A program made the position numbers and the translations under genes. Under the pieces are notes generated by a model. The model was not told where the DNA came from, ran no database searches, and was given only the letters and a program-made list of their open reading frames with translations. Source: Longimicrobiales bacterium (GTDB lineage Bacteria; Gemmatimonadota; Gemmatimonadetes; Longimicrobiales; Gaopeijiaceae). Taken from it: 41,183 nt of DNA. How positions within the stretch are numbered: the first letter of the stretch is position 1; each line of letters starts with the position of its first letter. Where the stretch lies: assembly GCA_028279425.1 (NCBI GenBank), contig JANQNV010000334.1, positions 1 to 41,183 of the forward strand, in the 5' to 3' direction. Shown here in pieces: positions 1-8,241 of this stretch.

Positions 1-94
1 TGCCGTAGCTATCGCTACGCCGCGTCGTTCCGCCTCGCCCCCGCGGCGCCTCCGCACCCTCGGCGGTCACCAGACTTTGGCGACACTACACTAG

Positions 95-454
95 CTACCG
101 CGCCTCCGGTGGGTCGTGCGGCGTCGCTTGGAGCGCGGAAGTGGCCTTCCCTTCGCGTTCGACCTTGCGCAGGACGTGGTCGATTCCAAAGACGACGATC
201 CAGCAGAACACCAGCGCGCCGACCAGGAGCGTGAACTCCCTTCCTCCCTTCAGATCGGGATACCGGCTGGGTAGCTCGATGAGGATCAGGGGCGTGATCA
301 CCGCGCCGAAGACGTACGTCGCCCACCGCTCCCGGCGAATCGATCTCAGGGCGGTTTCGATCCGGTCCTTTTCGTCCATCGCCTCGAGGTGCGCCCCTAC
401 CTTGTCGGGATCGGCGTCGTGCGGCGCACTCGTGGGCAGAGGCCGGTCAGTCAC
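95..454 (-). CDS. Small two-helix membrane protein, unknown function
   Basis: About 119 residues. The N-terminal third is polar and acidic. Two hydrophobic segments follow (around YVFGAVITPLILIELP and FTLLVGALVFCWIVVFGI), then a short basic and polar tail, so an inner-membrane hairpin is likely. I place the start at the GTG at 454, which overlaps the end of the upstream SIMPL gene by 8 bp and fits translational coupling. The open frame continues upstream to 505, but that part lies inside the SIMPL gene. I recognise no family. The overlap suggests one transcript with the SIMPL protein, and no function can be assigned. Confidence 0.6.
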   Translation of the reverse strand: MTDRPLPTSAPHDADPDKVGAHLEAMDEKDRIETALRSIRRERWATYVFGAVITPLILIELPSRYPDLKGGREFTLLVGALVFCWIVVFGIDHVLRKVEREGKATSALQATPHDPPEAR

Positions 455-1166
455 GGCCGGAGTCTCCCGCACGCCGGACCTTCCAGGTGACCACGACCTG
501 CGCATTGACGGGTAGCAGCTGGGGCGTGATGGCCGAGCCGGTCACGACGACTTGGTCCAACCGCATCGCGTTCGACCACCTCGTACCCGCGATGGTGATT
601 CCCGAGGTCGGTTGCGCGAAGTTGGACACCTCGACGAGGTCACCAAGGGTCTCTCCCGCCGCCTCGGCGAGGACTTCGGCGTCTTCGCGGGCCGCATGGA
701 CGGCCTCGCGTAGCGCGAGGGCGCGGGCCGATCGCTCCTCGGTGGACTTGAACTCTACGCCGCCCACCTCCGTGGCTCCCTTCGCAATGGCCGCGGAGAG
801 GAACTCCGCGATGCGGGACAGCTCGAACGTCGTGAGCCGCAGGGTGGTCGTAGCGGTATAGCCCGAGATGGCCCCCTCCTGGTAGTTCCGGTCCGCCTGG
901 ATTCCGAAGACCTGCGTGGGCAGCGAATCCCGATCGATCCCCATCGCAGCCAGCGTATCGACGATCGCATCGATGCGGCGGGACATCTGCTCCGCCGCCG
1001 ACTCGGGCGTGTCGGCCTGGATGCGCACGCCGAGGGCGAGGCGGGCGTGGTCGGGCGCCACCTCTACGGTCGCGGACCCGATCACGCGGAAGTGCCCCTC
1101 GTTGTCTTGCGCCTCCAGGGCGGCGCCGCAGAAGAGGAGTGCCGACAGGGCGATCAGGCTTCGCAT
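447..1166 (-). CDS. SIMPL domain (DUF541) periplasmic protein
   Basis: 239 residues with a clear signal peptide (MRSLIALSALLFCGAALEA). The rest matches the SIMPL/DUF541 family: an opening VIGSATVEVAPDHARLALGV stretch, the central YTATTTLRLT segment, the KGATEVGGVEF segment and a closing VNAQVVVTWKV strand. Family members are exported, often described as oxidative-stress related, and poorly characterised biochemically. It is followed by a small membrane protein whose start overlaps its stop, so the two are probably one operon. Family assignment is strong; the precise role is unknown. Confidence 0.88.
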   Translation of the reverse strand: MRSLIALSALLFCGAALEAQDNEGHFRVIGSATVEVAPDHARLALGVRIQADTPESAAEQMSRRIDAIVDTLAAMGIDRDSLPTQVFGIQADRNYQEGAISGYTATTTLRLTTFELSRIAEFLSAAIAKGATEVGGVEFKSTEERSARALALREAVHAAREDAEVLAEAAGETLGDLVEVSNFAQPTSGITIAGTRWSNAMRLDQVVVTGSAITPQLLPVNAQVVVTWKVRRAGDSGRD

Positions 1167-1205
1167 GCGGTTTCTCCAGGAGGTAGGCTCACGGGGCGGG
1201 GGCCT

Positions 1206-1670
1206 TCAGTCGCGCACCGTGAAGGGGGCTTCGAGCGCCCACAACCCGTTCGTGAAATCCAGTCGCGCGAGATACCGGCCGGGCGGAACCCGGGAGCCGT
1301 CGATGCGAACGGAGACGTCTCGAAGGGCCACCAGAGAGTCGCGCGCCGGGATCGTCAGCGAGCTGCCGACCGTGGAGGGGTAGCCGGTGCCGAGTAAAGG
1401 GACCCGCGTATCCGTGGATTCCGCCACGACCTCGAGGAAGAACGGGCACCCCATCCCGAACCGGAGAGTCATCGGTCGATCCAACGCGTTGTGGAACACC
1501 GCGCCGATCCGCAGCGAATCTCCGGCCGACACGAACGTCGGGTTGACGGTCGCCACGACGCGGAGGCTGTCGGACGTCACCTGCGAAGGGCCGAGGGGGG
1601 CGTCGTCACAGGCAGGTAGCCAAAGCGCGGCGATCAGCGTGGGAGCCAGCCAGAGTCGCCGTGGGGTCAT
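1206..1670 (-). CDS. Lipoprotein, BsuPI-like (proteinase-inhibitor fold) domain
   Basis: 154 residues from the ATG at 1670. A lipoprotein signal ends in the lipobox LPAC (Cys21). The mature part is one beta-rich domain with alternating strands (LRVVATVNPTFVSAGDSLRI, NALDRPMTLRF, VPPGRYLARLDF), like the BsuPI/Ig-like domain of small secreted bacterial proteins. I infer that family from pattern only. The ATG overlaps the stop of the preceding gene (1667-2035) by 4 bp (ATGA), which supports this start over the longer open frame and indicates an operon with the two upstream genes. Confidence 0.7.
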   Translation of the reverse strand: MTPRRLWLAPTLIAALWLPACDDAPLGPSQVTSDSLRVVATVNPTFVSAGDSLRIGAVFHNALDRPMTLRFGMGCPFFLEVVAESTDTRVPLLGTGYPSTVGSSLTIPARDSLVALRDVSVRIDGSRVPPGRYLARLDFTNGLWALEAPFTVRD

Positions 1671-2035
1671 TGTTTCGCCCTCGAGGGATCGCTGCCCCGG
1701 GTTTCCAGTTGCGGGCGGAGCGCTCCTTCGAGGGCGTGCACTGCGGCGTCGCGCTCTCTCTGGATTCGGGCAGTGCCCGCCCACGCGCCGAGGAAGCAGA
1801 CTCCGCCGAGACAAGTAGTAACAGCAGATATGAAACCGGCGGGCTCAGCCCCGAGCGCGACCCCGAATGCCAATCCCGACAGCAGGAGGGTCACTCCGAG
1901 CTTCACCAGAGCCCGACGACCTCGACGAAGCTGGTCGGCCGCCGCCTCGGCTCGCTCGAGCTCTTCGACGAAGTCGGCAAGCGCCCGCCCCGACGGTTCC
2001 CTTGTGGACAGGTTCGAACTCTCGCGGCCGGTCAT
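1667..2035 (-). CDS. Two-helix membrane protein, unknown function
   Basis: 122 residues. A polar, acidic helical N-terminal region (about residues 17-42, possibly coiled coil: ADFVEELERAEAAADQLRRG) is followed by two hydrophobic segments (about 44-63 and 68-87) and a charged C-terminal helix. No family recognised. Start and stop each overlap a neighbour by 4 bp (ATGA), so this is the middle gene of a three-gene translationally coupled unit with the secreted protein upstream and the lipoprotein downstream. A membrane-anchoring or signalling role is possible but not shown. Confidence 0.65.
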   Translation of the reverse strand: MTGRESSNLSTREPSGRALADFVEELERAEAAADQLRRGRRALVKLGVTLLLSGLAFGVALGAEPAGFISAVTTCLGGVCFLGAWAGTARIQRERDAAVHALEGALRPQLETRGSDPSRAKQ

Positions 2036-2598
2036 GAGATCGAGTTCGGATGCACGGTGATGGGCTCGACGGGTCGGGGAGGGGCCGCGCTACAGTCGAA
2101 CGGTAGTAGGAGCGTATGGGCTCGCCAGTGGCCGGGGCCCTCGTCGTCGGTGCCCTCGATGAGCAAGCCCTGCCAAGCCTCACCCTCGGGGTCCCACGCG
2201 AAGTCTCCCGCCACCCACTGAGATGGAGTCTCCCACGCCAATCGCAGCGAGTCGCCGAGGGTCCAGTGCCCCTGAGGGTAGGCGTCCCCGTCTCTCGTCC
2301 GGAGTGAGGTGATCCCGCCGGCCCCCTCGGTTGCGACACCTCCACCCCTCGGGTCGAGTCCCTCTCCCGAATCGAGTGAGATCCACACGGGGATCCTCCG
2401 GAAGAGGAGGGACGGCGGCTGCTCGATCGTGCTGGTCTGTAGCTCGAGGGCCTCCCAGGTCCATTCTTTCGTCTCGAGGGCGAAGCAGGTGGCCTGCGTC
2501 TCCTGTGCCTCGGCTACCGATGGCAGGAGCATGCCGCCGAGCAGGATCCCTGCCATCCGCCACCGCCAGCCGCGGCCTCGCGTCTTCGTCGAGCGCAT
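2032..2598 (-). CDS. Secreted protein of unknown function
   Basis: 188 residues from the ATG at 2598, preceded by an AGGGG ribosome-binding site. The open frame extends to 2664, but the internal start gives a proper signal peptide (basic MRSTKTRGRGWRWR, then a hydrophobic core and SVAEA cleavage). The mature part is tryptophan- and acid-rich with a probable beta-sandwich pattern and two cysteines (in TCFALET and PFDCSAA) that could form a disulfide. No family recognised. It is the first gene of the coupled trio, overlapping the next by 4 bp. Confidence 0.6.
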   Translation of the reverse strand: MRSTKTRGRGWRWRMAGILLGGMLLPSVAEAQETQATCFALETKEWTWEALELQTSTIEQPPSLLFRRIPVWISLDSGEGLDPRGGGVATEGAGGITSLRTRDGDAYPQGHWTLGDSLRLAWETPSQWVAGDFAWDPEGEAWQGLLIEGTDDEGPGHWRAHTLLLPFDCSAAPPRPVEPITVHPNSIS

Positions 2599-2718
2599 AC
2601 GTCCCCTTCTTGTTCGGAAGCCAGGCGATCTGAATCTGACGGACCACGACTCAGAATAAGCCACTACGCAGCCTGCCCGCCACCCTCTGGAGGCCTTCGC
2701 TCGCCCGGCGGGCCGAGC

Positions 2719-3939
2719 CTACGGTCGTTCGGGGCGAATGAGGCGAAGGACCTGGACCGATTCGACGCCGAGGGCGTCGCGCGTGACCCCGAACACCTGC
2801 TCCTCGGCGAAGCTGAAGGCCTGGAACCCCGCCGGGAATGCCAGGTCTCCGAGCCACTCGTGTTCGCTCGAGAAGACCGTCCAGCGGCGGGGCCGGTCGC
2901 GCCCTGACGCCCCTACGAAGCGTTCCAACCAGATCGTACCCGTGGGGTCGACGCGAATCGAACGGTAAGCCGGATACGTGAGGGGCGCCGGCATGAGTTC
3001 GAGCATCTCGTCGATGAGCGATCGCAGTTCGGCGGATGGCGTGGGGCCGAGAAGGGCATCCACCTCGGACTCCAATCCCGTGTCGGAAACCTCGAGCTCG
3101 ACGGGGCCTCGCACGCGCACCGGGCTCGGCAGCCGCGCGCCATGCAGCTCGAATTCGAGCGCGCCGGCGTTGCCGACGACGAAGGCGGTTGGAGTTGCCG
3201 CCATGTGGGCCGCCTTTCCGAATGGAGGCGCTTCGAGAAGGAACTGGTCGCCGCGGCGAAGCCGAACGAGCTCCCGACCCTCTACCTTGGCGATGGTATC
3301 GCGGACCGATCCGTCGAAGTCGAGGAGAAGGACGGGTTGGTCAGGCCGGATCAGGCGGCTGCCTTCGCCTTCATCGTCGAACACCGTGGTCGCGGCGAGA
3401 AGGGCGATACCGTCGCCGTTTACCGCGAACTCCGGCTCGAAAGGCCCGCCTTCGAGCGTCACGACGCTCCTCAGGTCGAAGGTCGGCGAGTAGAAGGTGG
3501 CTCGCCTCTGGCGCCAGTCGAAGACGACCAGCGAATCACCGGAACTCGCCAACCGCGGCGCCACTAGGAATTCGCCCGGGCCTTCACCCTCTCGGCCGAT
3601 CGTGCGATGGTGGGCCCCGTCGGAGGAGTAGATGCGAATCTCGTACTGCTGCGCTACCGCGATGTGCCCAGTCGTCGTTCGGGCGATGTCGGACACGCCG
3701 TAGAAGTCGGCGGGGACCCCGGTCGTGGGGTTCGAAAGGTCGATCTCGGATTCGGGGTCGACCGACCACCCATCACCGTCGGCCCAGTGGGGAGAGGTAG
3801 ACTCGACGATGTGCACGCCACCGCTGTCGGTCACTAGAACACGCGGATCGGGCGGAGGGCTGTCCGAACAGGCTGCGATGACGGCGAGTGGGCCGAATAC
3901 GAAACTCGGCCGCCAAAGCGCCGCGCCACGGTGGCCCAT
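2719..3939 (-). CDS. Six-bladed beta-propeller lipoprotein
   Basis: 406 residues from the ATG at 3939. The lipobox IAAC (Cys24) predicts a lipid-anchored protein. The N-terminal half carries the motif GREGEGPGEFLV, a hallmark of the six-bladed (NHL-like) beta-propeller family common in Gemmatimonadota and Bacteroidota. Repeated blade strands follow (GDSLVVFDWRQRR, VRVRGPVELEV, YRSIRVDPTGTIW). The function of the family is unknown; an extracytoplasmic binding role is usual for the fold. It starts 5 bp after the GNAT gene stops, so the two are probably cotranscribed. A second family member lies at 16377-17558. Confidence 0.82.
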   Translation of the reverse strand: MGHRGAALWRPSFVFGPLAVIAACSDSPPPDPRVLVTDSGGVHIVESTSPHWADGDGWSVDPESEIDLSNPTTGVPADFYGVSDIARTTTGHIAVAQQYEIRIYSSDGAHHRTIGREGEGPGEFLVAPRLASSGDSLVVFDWRQRRATFYSPTFDLRSVVTLEGGPFEPEFAVNGDGIALLAATTVFDDEGEGSRLIRPDQPVLLLDFDGSVRDTIAKVEGRELVRLRRGDQFLLEAPPFGKAAHMAATPTAFVVGNAGALEFELHGARLPSPVRVRGPVELEVSDTGLESEVDALLGPTPSAELRSLIDEMLELMPAPLTYPAYRSIRVDPTGTIWLERFVGASGRDRPRRWTVFSSEHEWLGDLAFPAGFQAFSFAEEQVFGVTRDALGVESVQVLRLIRPERP

Positions 3940-3944
3940 CCGCC

Positions 3945-4424
3945 TCACCCCCGCCGCAGCGGTTTGCGGAACCAGTGGTGGGCCGTCGCCTCGTACCCCG
4001 CGCGGCGATAGAGGGCCTGTGCTTCTTCGAGGGTGCGATTGGTTTCCAACTGGACCCACTCGCACCCGGCCTCTTCGGCCAGAGCCTCCAACGCCTCGAG
4101 CAATCGGCGCCCCAGGCCGGTACCCCGCACCGACGGGTCGACCCACATCCTCTTGATGTAGCCGACACGCTCGTCCATGAACTTCAGCGCCCCGCACGCC
4201 ACGGGGCGCCCGTCGATCCGGCCCAGGAGGAACGCGCCCTGGGGAGGGCGGAACACGGTGGGGTCGGCCTCGAGGCTTCGCTCCACCGAAAACCCCTGCT
4301 CGAAGCGGGCGGCCAGTTCGCGGTAGTATTGCTCGAGGCACCACATCGCCTCGGGCTGTTCCGGGTCTGCCTTGTCCAACCTCAGCCCGGCCACGCTCGC
4401 GGTGCCGATCAACTGTTCGTCCAT
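3945..4424 (-). CDS. GNAT family N-acetyltransferase
   Basis: 159 residues, the full length of a single GNAT domain. The acetyl-CoA pyrophosphate-binding loop is visible as R100-GTGLG-R106 after the beta4 strand VGYIKRMWVDP. The C-terminal NRTLEEAQALYRRAGYEA segment is the usual alpha4/beta6 region. Substrate is unknown: GNATs acetylate amines on small molecules, antibiotics or proteins. It is closely followed by a propeller lipoprotein gene, which does not reveal the substrate. Confidence 0.88.
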   Translation of the reverse strand: MDEQLIGTASVAGLRLDKADPEQPEAMWCLEQYYRELAARFEQGFSVERSLEADPTVFRPPQGAFLLGRIDGRPVACGALKFMDERVGYIKRMWVDPSVRGTGLGRRLLEALEALAEEAGCEWVQLETNRTLEEAQALYRRAGYEATAHHWFRKPLRRG

Positions 4425-4461
4425 ATCTGACCTTGGTCAGATGGAGGCTCCGCGCAAGTGG

Positions 4462-4959
4462 TCAGTACCACATTCTCTCGAGGCGCGCGGCGCGGCGCGC
4501 GTCGGCGAGCTGGCCGCGATGCATGAACCAGTGATCGGCGCACGACTGGAGGCATCTGCGGTAGGTACCGAACAGCGACTCGACCCCCTCCGGACAGGCT
4601 ACGGCCACCTGATCGAGGTCCTCCTCTGAAAGGCCGTCGAGGATCGCCCTCGTCGTCGACCGCCTCGCGCGACACGCACGCAGGGCGGTGTCGAAGTCGG
4701 GGAAGTCCGCCGGATCTCCCGACACGTCCTCGCCATCGAAGACCGCCGCCCACTCCTCGAGCGGATTGGCCTCCCCGAGCATGAAGTGGTGCACGACGAG
4801 CCCCTCGATGTAGGCGAGGTGCCCGAGCACCCAGAGCGTGTGGCACCCTCCGCACGGGGTAGGGAACACCATCGCATGCTCGCGCATGTCCTCGATTCGG
4901 GAGAGGACGATCTCCTCGCTTCGAGCGAGGTTCTCACTGATCAGATGGCGTGATTCCAT
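4462..4959 (-). CDS. DinB family four-helix protein
   Basis: 165 residues of mostly helical sequence. The DinB metal-binding histidines fit His47 (LGHLAY), His143 and His147 (ADHWFMHRGQ). The family is related to the mycothiol-dependent maleylpyruvate isomerase and bacillithiol transferase fold, and many members are putative thiol-dependent transferases or stress-induced metalloproteins. Several cysteines (CGGCH) are unusual and may add metal or thiol chemistry, which is inference. It is transcribed divergently from padR, with a 192-bp region between the two starts. Confidence 0.78.
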   Translation of the reverse strand: MESRHLISENLARSEEIVLSRIEDMREHAMVFPTPCGGCHTLWVLGHLAYIEGLVVHHFMLGEANPLEEWAAVFDGEDVSGDPADFPDFDTALRACRARRSTTRAILDGLSEEDLDQVAVACPEGVESLFGTYRRCLQSCADHWFMHRGQLADARRAARLERMWY

Positions 4960-5059
4960 CCGCGTTTCACCGATTCGATGCTCTCGTGACGGCCAGGCGA
5001 TGAGGCTCAGGGCGACTCCAGCGCCGTGCTGGCCCGAGGCGGAAGATGAGGCGCGACCA

Positions 5060-5136
5060 TTGACGTGTCCAACGCCCGCAGTCCTATATTTCGTTACGCG
5101 AAATATCGTGTGGCGAAATTATGTGACGCGAAGCCT
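5060..5136 (+). promoter_or_regulatory. padR promoter and operator: palindrome plus three 15-bp repeats
   Basis: A -35-like TTGACG (5060-5065) and a -10-like TATATT (5085-5090) are spaced by 19 bp. Overlapping the -10 is a perfect inverted repeat, ATATTTCG (5086-5093), spacer TTACG, CGAAATAT (5099-5106). From 5092 to 5136 three imperfect 15-bp units run in tandem: CGTTACGCGAAATAT, CGTGTGGCGAAATTA and TGTGACGCGAAGCCT, each with GCGAA at the same phase. PadR dimers commonly bind such repeats near their own promoter, so autoregulation is the natural reading. The promoter boxes are a visual call only. Confidence 0.6.
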
Positions 5137-5151
5137 CGAATTGGAGACGAG

Positions 5152-5484
5152 ATGTTCAGCGCCGACCTCAAACGCGGGAGCATGGAGCTTCTCATCCTCT
5201 CGGTCCTCGACGGACACACCTTCCACGGCTACGAGATCGGGAAGAGGCTGGAGCAGGCGTCGGAGGGCCGCATCGAGTTTCGCGCTTCGACTCTCTACTC
5301 GGTCCTCTACCGCATGGAGGATCGCACGTGGATCAAGGGGCGGTGGGTCGAGAAGAAGGGGGAGCGGCGCCGTTGTGTGTACACGCTCACGGCGAAGGGG
5401 CGGAAGGTGCTCGCCGCGCAGCGCTCCGAGTGGGAAGCCTTTGCCAGAGTCGTGGATCGGATCGCCGGAGTGCGCCATGCCTGA
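5152..5484 (+). CDS. PadR family transcriptional regulator
   Basis: 110 residues from the ATG at 5152, preceded by GGAGA. The frame is open from 5065, but that part covers the operator and promoter. The sequence is a winged helix typical of PadR: MELLILSVLDGHTFHGYEI, then STLYSVLYRME (recognition helix), then the wing and YTLTAKGRKVL. It is short, with no long C-terminal dimerisation domain, as in the PadR type that accompanies ADOP permeases. Its stop lies 8 bp into the downstream permease gene, so the two are coupled. It is a probable repressor of its own operon, with unknown ligand. Confidence 0.92.
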   Translation: MFSADLKRGSMELLILSVLDGHTFHGYEIGKRLEQASEGRIEFRASTLYSVLYRMEDRTWIKGRWVEKKGERRRCVYTLTAKGRKVLAAQRSEWEAFARVVDRIAGVRHA

Positions 5485-8239
5485 CTGGGAGGCGTTTCTC
5501 CGGCGCGAACTGCAGCTGCCGAAGATGGAGGGGCACCGGGACGAGCGTGTCGTACGCGAGCTCGCCGATCACCTCGACGAGGTCTATCGGGAAGCGCTGA
5601 TTCGAGGGCGGTCCGAAGCCGAGGCGGAGGCAGAAGCCCTCCGGGCGCTCGGTGAAATCGGCTCGGCGCGGACCGCGCTCGCCCACACCGAACCGCGACG
5701 AACCGTCGCCCGGGTCGGTCGTTGGTTCGAGGGGCGGGAGGTTGGACTCCGCGGGCGCGGCTCCCTGTGGGGAGCGTTGGCCGACGCCCTGCTCGACGCG
5801 CGGCTCACGGTCCGCTCTCTCCTGAAGCGGCCTCTGTTCGCAAGCACCGTCGTCGTCGTTCTCGGAGTGGGAATCGGCGCCACCACGGCGATCTTCGCGC
5901 TGGTCGACCACGTGGTCCTCACGCCGCTGCCTTTCGATGAGCAGGATCGCCTCGTGAGCATCGGTCACACGGTGCCCGACCTCGGGATCGACGATGCCGG
6001 ACAGACCGCGGCGTGGCACTTCACATACCAGGAGGAGGCCCGCTCACTCGAGAGCATCGGGTTGTACGCACCCGGATCCGTGGCGGTCACGGGTCTGGGC
6101 GACCCGGAGGCCCTGACGGCCCTCTACGTCACGGCAGGGGTCGAGCGCGCGCTTCGCCTCACCCCCGCGCTGGGTCGGGGGTTCGCGCCGGGCGACGAGG
6201 TCGTTGGCGCCCCGAATGGCCTCTGGCTGTCGCACGCGTACTGGCAGTCGCGCTTTGGCGGAGTCGACGACGTGCTCGGACGCACCCTCACCGTCGACGG
6301 CGTCCTGTGGGAAGTCGTGGGCGTAACGCCCGACGCCCTACGGGGGGTGGGGTTCGAGCCGGATCTGATCCTCCCGCTTCGATACGACCGGAGCGAGGTC
6401 TTCGTAGGCAACATCGGGATGCACGGTGTGGCGCGGCTTCAGGACGGCGTGTCGATCGAAGACGCGCGTGCCGACCTCACACGAGTGCTCCCGCTCGCCT
6501 GGGAGACGTTCCGCGGCGGGCCGGTGGACCAGGGCAGTACTGCTCCGATCGTGACCCCACTCAGCACCGAGATCGTCGGCTCCGCCGCCGCCTTCCTCTG
6601 GACGCTTCTGGGCGGGGTCACGGTGATTCTGCTCATCAGCTTCGCGAACGTCGCCAACCTCTTCTTGATCCGGGCCGACGGGAAGGAGACCGAAATGGCG
6701 GTGCGGTCGGCGCTGGGAGCCAGTCGCGGCCGCATCGGGTGGGAGTACCTGAGAGAGAGCCTCCTGTTGGGGGCGCTCGGAGGGATGGTGGGGTGGGTCG
6801 TCGCCTCGTTGGCACTGCGCGGCCTCGCCGCGATCGGCCCCGCCGAGCTCCCGACCCTACCCCGAGGGTCGCTCAGCCCACCGGTGCTGGGGTTCATCTT
6901 CGCGGCGTCTCTCACGGCCGGTTGTCTGCTCGGTGCCCTCGCCGGCGTGCGCAGTCGGGCGACCCGCTCGATCGACGCGTTGAGGGGCAGGCAGGGGGCA
7001 GGCGCCCGCCGTTTCCGGCGCCGCCTCCTCGATGGGCTCGCGATCGGTCAACTCGCGCTCGCCCTGGTGCTGCTCGGTACGTCGGGTCTGATGCTTCGCA
7101 CCTTGCAGTCACTTCGCGCCGTCGATCCCGGGTTCTCCGGGGCCGAGGCCGTGCAGGTGTTGCGGTTGGACATTCCCGATAGCGAGGTGCCCGATCTCGA
7201 GGACGCGGCGCAACTGCTCGAACAGGTCGCCCTTCGCCTCGCCGACCTCCCCGGAGTGTCCTCGGTGGGGATGGCCACGGCGATTCCGCTCGATGGGGCG
7301 AACAACGTCAATCCGTTCTACGCGGAAGGGGTCGGCCCTGCGGGCGACGCACCGCGCCCGATGCGCCGACACAAGTGGGTGGGCGGATCGTACTTCGAGA
7401 CGCTGGGGATTCGTGTGCTCGCCGGCCGGACGCTCACCTGGGACGACGTCCGCAACCGTCTTCCCGCTGCGGTCGTGTCGGAGCGCCTCGCCCTGGAGAC
7501 GTGGGGCTCGGTGGAGGCGGCACTGGGAGCCAGGGTTTCGTCGCGTCCGGACCCCGCGCAGTGGTACGAGGTGGTGGGGGTCGTAGCCGATGTGCACGAC
7601 GACGGCCCTCATGTCGACGCGCCTGCAATGGTCTACTGGCCGCAGGTCACGCGCGCCTTCTGGTCTGGGACGACCATCGAAGACATCCACACCTGGAGGT
7701 ACGCAGGGTACGCGGTTCGCTCCGACCGAGTGGGCTCGCCCGATTTCCTCGACGATATTCGTGCTGCCGTCGGCGAGGTCGTGCCCGCGATCCCGGTGCG
7801 TGGCTTCCTTCCGCTCGACGAACTCGTGCGCGCGTCGCTGGCGCGGTCGTCCTTCGCGCTCACCCTGCTGTCCGTTGCGGCGGCGGTGGCGCTGCTTCTC
7901 GGCGTAGTCAGTGTCTACGGCGTGATTTCGTACGCCGTGAGCCAGCAGACCCGTGAGTTCGGCGTACGGGTCGCGGTCGGGGCGCAGGCGTCGGACGTAC
8001 GAAGACTGGTCCTCCGTCGCGGAATCGTCATCGCACTCGCCGGCGTGGCGCTGGGGGTCGCCCTCACCGTGGGGGCGTCGCCGTGGATCGAAGGCCTCTT
8101 GTACGAGGTCGAATCCACCGACCCCGTGACCCTCGCCGGCGTCTCGCTCCTACTCGTTGCTGTGGCGATGGTCGCCAGCTATCTCCCGGCGCGTCGTGCA
8201 TCGCAGGTCGACCCGATGGACGCCCTGCGCACCGAGTAG
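5477..8239 (+). CDS. ADOP-type ABC transporter permease (duplicated FtsX/MacB)
   Basis: 920 residues from the ATG at 5477. An N-terminal helical permease-prefix region (about 1-80: LRRELQLPKMEGHRDERVVR, DHLDEVYREAL) is followed by two tandem MacB_PCD-plus-FtsX halves. Membrane segments lie near residues 119-140, 375-395, 428-450, 470-492, 518-538, 792-818, 848-868 and 885-905. Family signatures are NVANLFLIRADGKETEMAVR, REFGVRVAVGAQASDVRRLV and the terminal DPMDALRTE. Such permeases usually work with a MacB-like ATPase and are called orphan because, as here, no ATPase gene is adjacent. Substrate is unknown. PadR control is implied by the overlapping gene order. Confidence 0.92.
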   Translation: MPDWEAFLRRELQLPKMEGHRDERVVRELADHLDEVYREALIRGRSEAEAEAEALRALGEIGSARTALAHTEPRRTVARVGRWFEGREVGLRGRGSLWGALADALLDARLTVRSLLKRPLFASTVVVVLGVGIGATTAIFALVDHVVLTPLPFDEQDRLVSIGHTVPDLGIDDAGQTAAWHFTYQEEARSLESIGLYAPGSVAVTGLGDPEALTALYVTAGVERALRLTPALGRGFAPGDEVVGAPNGLWLSHAYWQSRFGGVDDVLGRTLTVDGVLWEVVGVTPDALRGVGFEPDLILPLRYDRSEVFVGNIGMHGVARLQDGVSIEDARADLTRVLPLAWETFRGGPVDQGSTAPIVTPLSTEIVGSAAAFLWTLLGGVTVILLISFANVANLFLIRADGKETEMAVRSALGASRGRIGWEYLRESLLLGALGGMVGWVVASLALRGLAAIGPAELPTLPRGSLSPPVLGFIFAASLTAGCLLGALAGVRSRATRSIDALRGRQGAGARRFRRRLLDGLAIGQLALALVLLGTSGLMLRTLQSLRAVDPGFSGAEAVQVLRLDIPDSEVPDLEDAAQLLEQVALRLADLPGVSSVGMATAIPLDGANNVNPFYAEGVGPAGDAPRPMRRHKWVGGSYFETLGIRVLAGRTLTWDDVRNRLPAAVVSERLALETWGSVEAALGARVSSRPDPAQWYEVVGVVADVHDDGPHVDAPAMVYWPQVTRAFWSGTTIEDIHTWRYAGYAVRSDRVGSPDFLDDIRAAVGEVVPAIPVRGFLPLDELVRASLARSSFALTLLSVAAAVALLLGVVSVYGVISYAVSQQTREFGVRVAVGAQASDVRRLVLRRGIVIALAGVALGVALTVGASPWIEGLLYEVESTDPVTLAGVSLLLVAVAMVASYLPARRASQVDPMDALRTE

Positions 8240-8241
8240 CT

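Noticed and set aside
4..19. Inverted repeat CGTAGC/GCTACG at the left edge
   Set aside because: It has a six-base stem only and no T tract, and its neighbouring gene on the left is outside the window, so a terminator cannot be judged.
6013..7182. 389-codon plus-strand frame within the permease gene
   Set aside because: It is a second frame of the ADOP permease, Arg/Gly/Pro-rich with no motif; the permease frame has clear domains throughout.
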